From Haematococcus lacustris (Eukaryota > Chlorophyta > Chlorophyceae > Chlamydomonadales > Haematococcaceae): 64,000 nucleotides of DNA. Location of the stretch: contig JASKMD010000012.1 of assembly GCA_030144725.1 (NCBI GenBank), positions 9,809,392 through 9,873,391 on the forward strand, in the 5' to 3' direction. The notes beneath the pieces are model-generated. The model saw nothing but the letters and a program-made list of their open reading frames with translations, was not told the origin of the DNA and did not search any database. This document shows, in pieces, positions 63,361 to 64,000 of this stretch (positions are counted from its first letter, which is position 1; the number at the start of each line of letters is the position of its first letter). The translations under genes and the position numbers were made by a program.

Positions 63361-64000
63361 GAACCAGTACTGGTTGCACGAACCAGCACAGGTTGCAGGA
63401 ACCAGTACTGGTCACTCGAACCAGTACTGGTCGTACCAACCAGTACTGGTCCACGAACCAGTACTGGTCGTACCAACTAGTACTGGTCCACGAACCAGTA
63501 CTGGTCACTCGAACCAGTACTGGTCCATGAACCAGTACTGGTCACTCGAACCAGTACTGGTCACTCGAACCAGTACTGGTCGCACGAACCAGTACTGGTC
63601 CACTAACCAGTACTGGTCAACGAACCAGTACTGGTCACTTGAACCAGTACTGGTCGCACGAACCAGTACTGGTCGCACCAACCAGTACTGGTTTATGAAC
63701 AAGTACTGGTCCACGAACCAGTACTGGTCACTCGAACCAGTACTGGTCACTCGAACCAGTACTGGTCACTCGAACCAGTACCGGTCCACGAACCAGTACT
63801 GGTCACACGAACCAGTACTGGTCGCACGAACCAGTACTGGTCGCACCAACCAGTACTGGTCCATAAACCAGTACTGGTCCATGAACCAGTACTGGTCACA
63901 CGAACCAGTACTGGTCACTCGAACCAGTACTGGTCGCACCAACCAGTACTGGTCCATGAATCAGTACTGCTCCACGAACCAGTACTGGTCACTCGAACCA
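63361..64000. repeat. ACCAGTACTGGTC array, continues past the window
   Basis: About 35 dyads of ACCAGTACTGGT with 3-8 bp spacers such as CACTCGA, CGCACGA, CCACGA and CATGA, tighter and less regular than the 21-bp satellite at 9061-10,936. Confidence 0.95.

Larger units (their letters stand above)
62436..64000. mobile_element. CACTC-terminal element, left end, runs off the window
   Basis: Begins CACTCGTAGAAAAGATCGCA, the exact inverse of the TTTCTACGAGTG right end of the TCAGCACTGA elements. The left module (GTGCCACCTAAGGGTAC, then AAGCCAACGCACTTGAAAAA) matches 21,550-21,650, but the array that follows uses ACCAGTACTGGT. A second, larger array continues past 64,000. The 5' flank ends in TC. 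No right end is present, so completeness cannot be judged. Confidence 0.75.

Overview
This window reads as nuclear DNA from a eukaryotic green alga, most likely a chlamydomonadalean/volvocalean chlorophyte. That placement is inference. It rests on a Dualen/RandI-type non-LTR retrotransposon, a Ty1/copia element with a copia/Osser-style half-tRNA primer site, a chromodomain Ty3/gypsy element, short GT-AG introns and very abundant simple repeats. There are no bacterial-type operons. Almost all of the 64 kb is mobile or repetitive. Most long open frames are translations of satellites and are not genes.

Layout. 1-16.6 kb: nested elements whose bodies are tandem arrays of short perfect palindromes (CTACAGTACTGTAG, ACCAGTACTGGT, GACCCTSCGCAGGGTC, CAGCGCTG), mixed with pyrimidine-rich DNA that carries many copies of a 58-88 bp intron-like cassette. 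16.6-18.5 kb: a gypsy scrap, a TCTGTACAGAT array and a tRNA-like sequence. 18.5-33.2 kb: a recent head-to-tail duplication of about 7.8 kb. Each copy carries a GTGCAGGGACGA minisatellite, a TCAGCACTGA-array element and a broken gypsy element; the copies differ by clean MITE insertions and by array length. 33.2-41.7 kb: a Dualen-like LINE (cysteine protease, APE endonuclease, RT, PHD finger, RNase H, restriction-like endonuclease), 5' truncated and running into a 500-bp assembly gap. 42.2-47.5 kb: GC-rich DNA with probable minus-strand host exons. 47.5-51 kb: fold-back DNA. 51-55.6 kb: a minus-strand gene split by a 2.9-kb palindrome-array element. 56-61.9 kb: a full-length copia element with 283-bp LTRs and a 5-bp target duplication. 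62.4 kb to the end: another palindrome-array element that runs out of the window.

The central observation is a group of terminal-inverted-repeat elements, all beginning 5'-CACTC and ending GAGTG-3', all flanked by 2-bp target duplications. Six insertions are proved from inside the window, by paralogous empty sites or by an open reading frame that becomes continuous once the element is removed. The larger ones carry long subterminal arrays of perfect palindromes. Each family has its own palindrome, the same palindrome sits at both ends of one element, and most cores are CAG-NN-CTG or CTG-NN-CAG. Right-end and internal modules are shared between elements whose palindromes differ. The simplest reading is a CACTA-like non-autonomous lineage whose subterminal protein-binding repeats have expanded and diversified. 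No transposase gene was found here.
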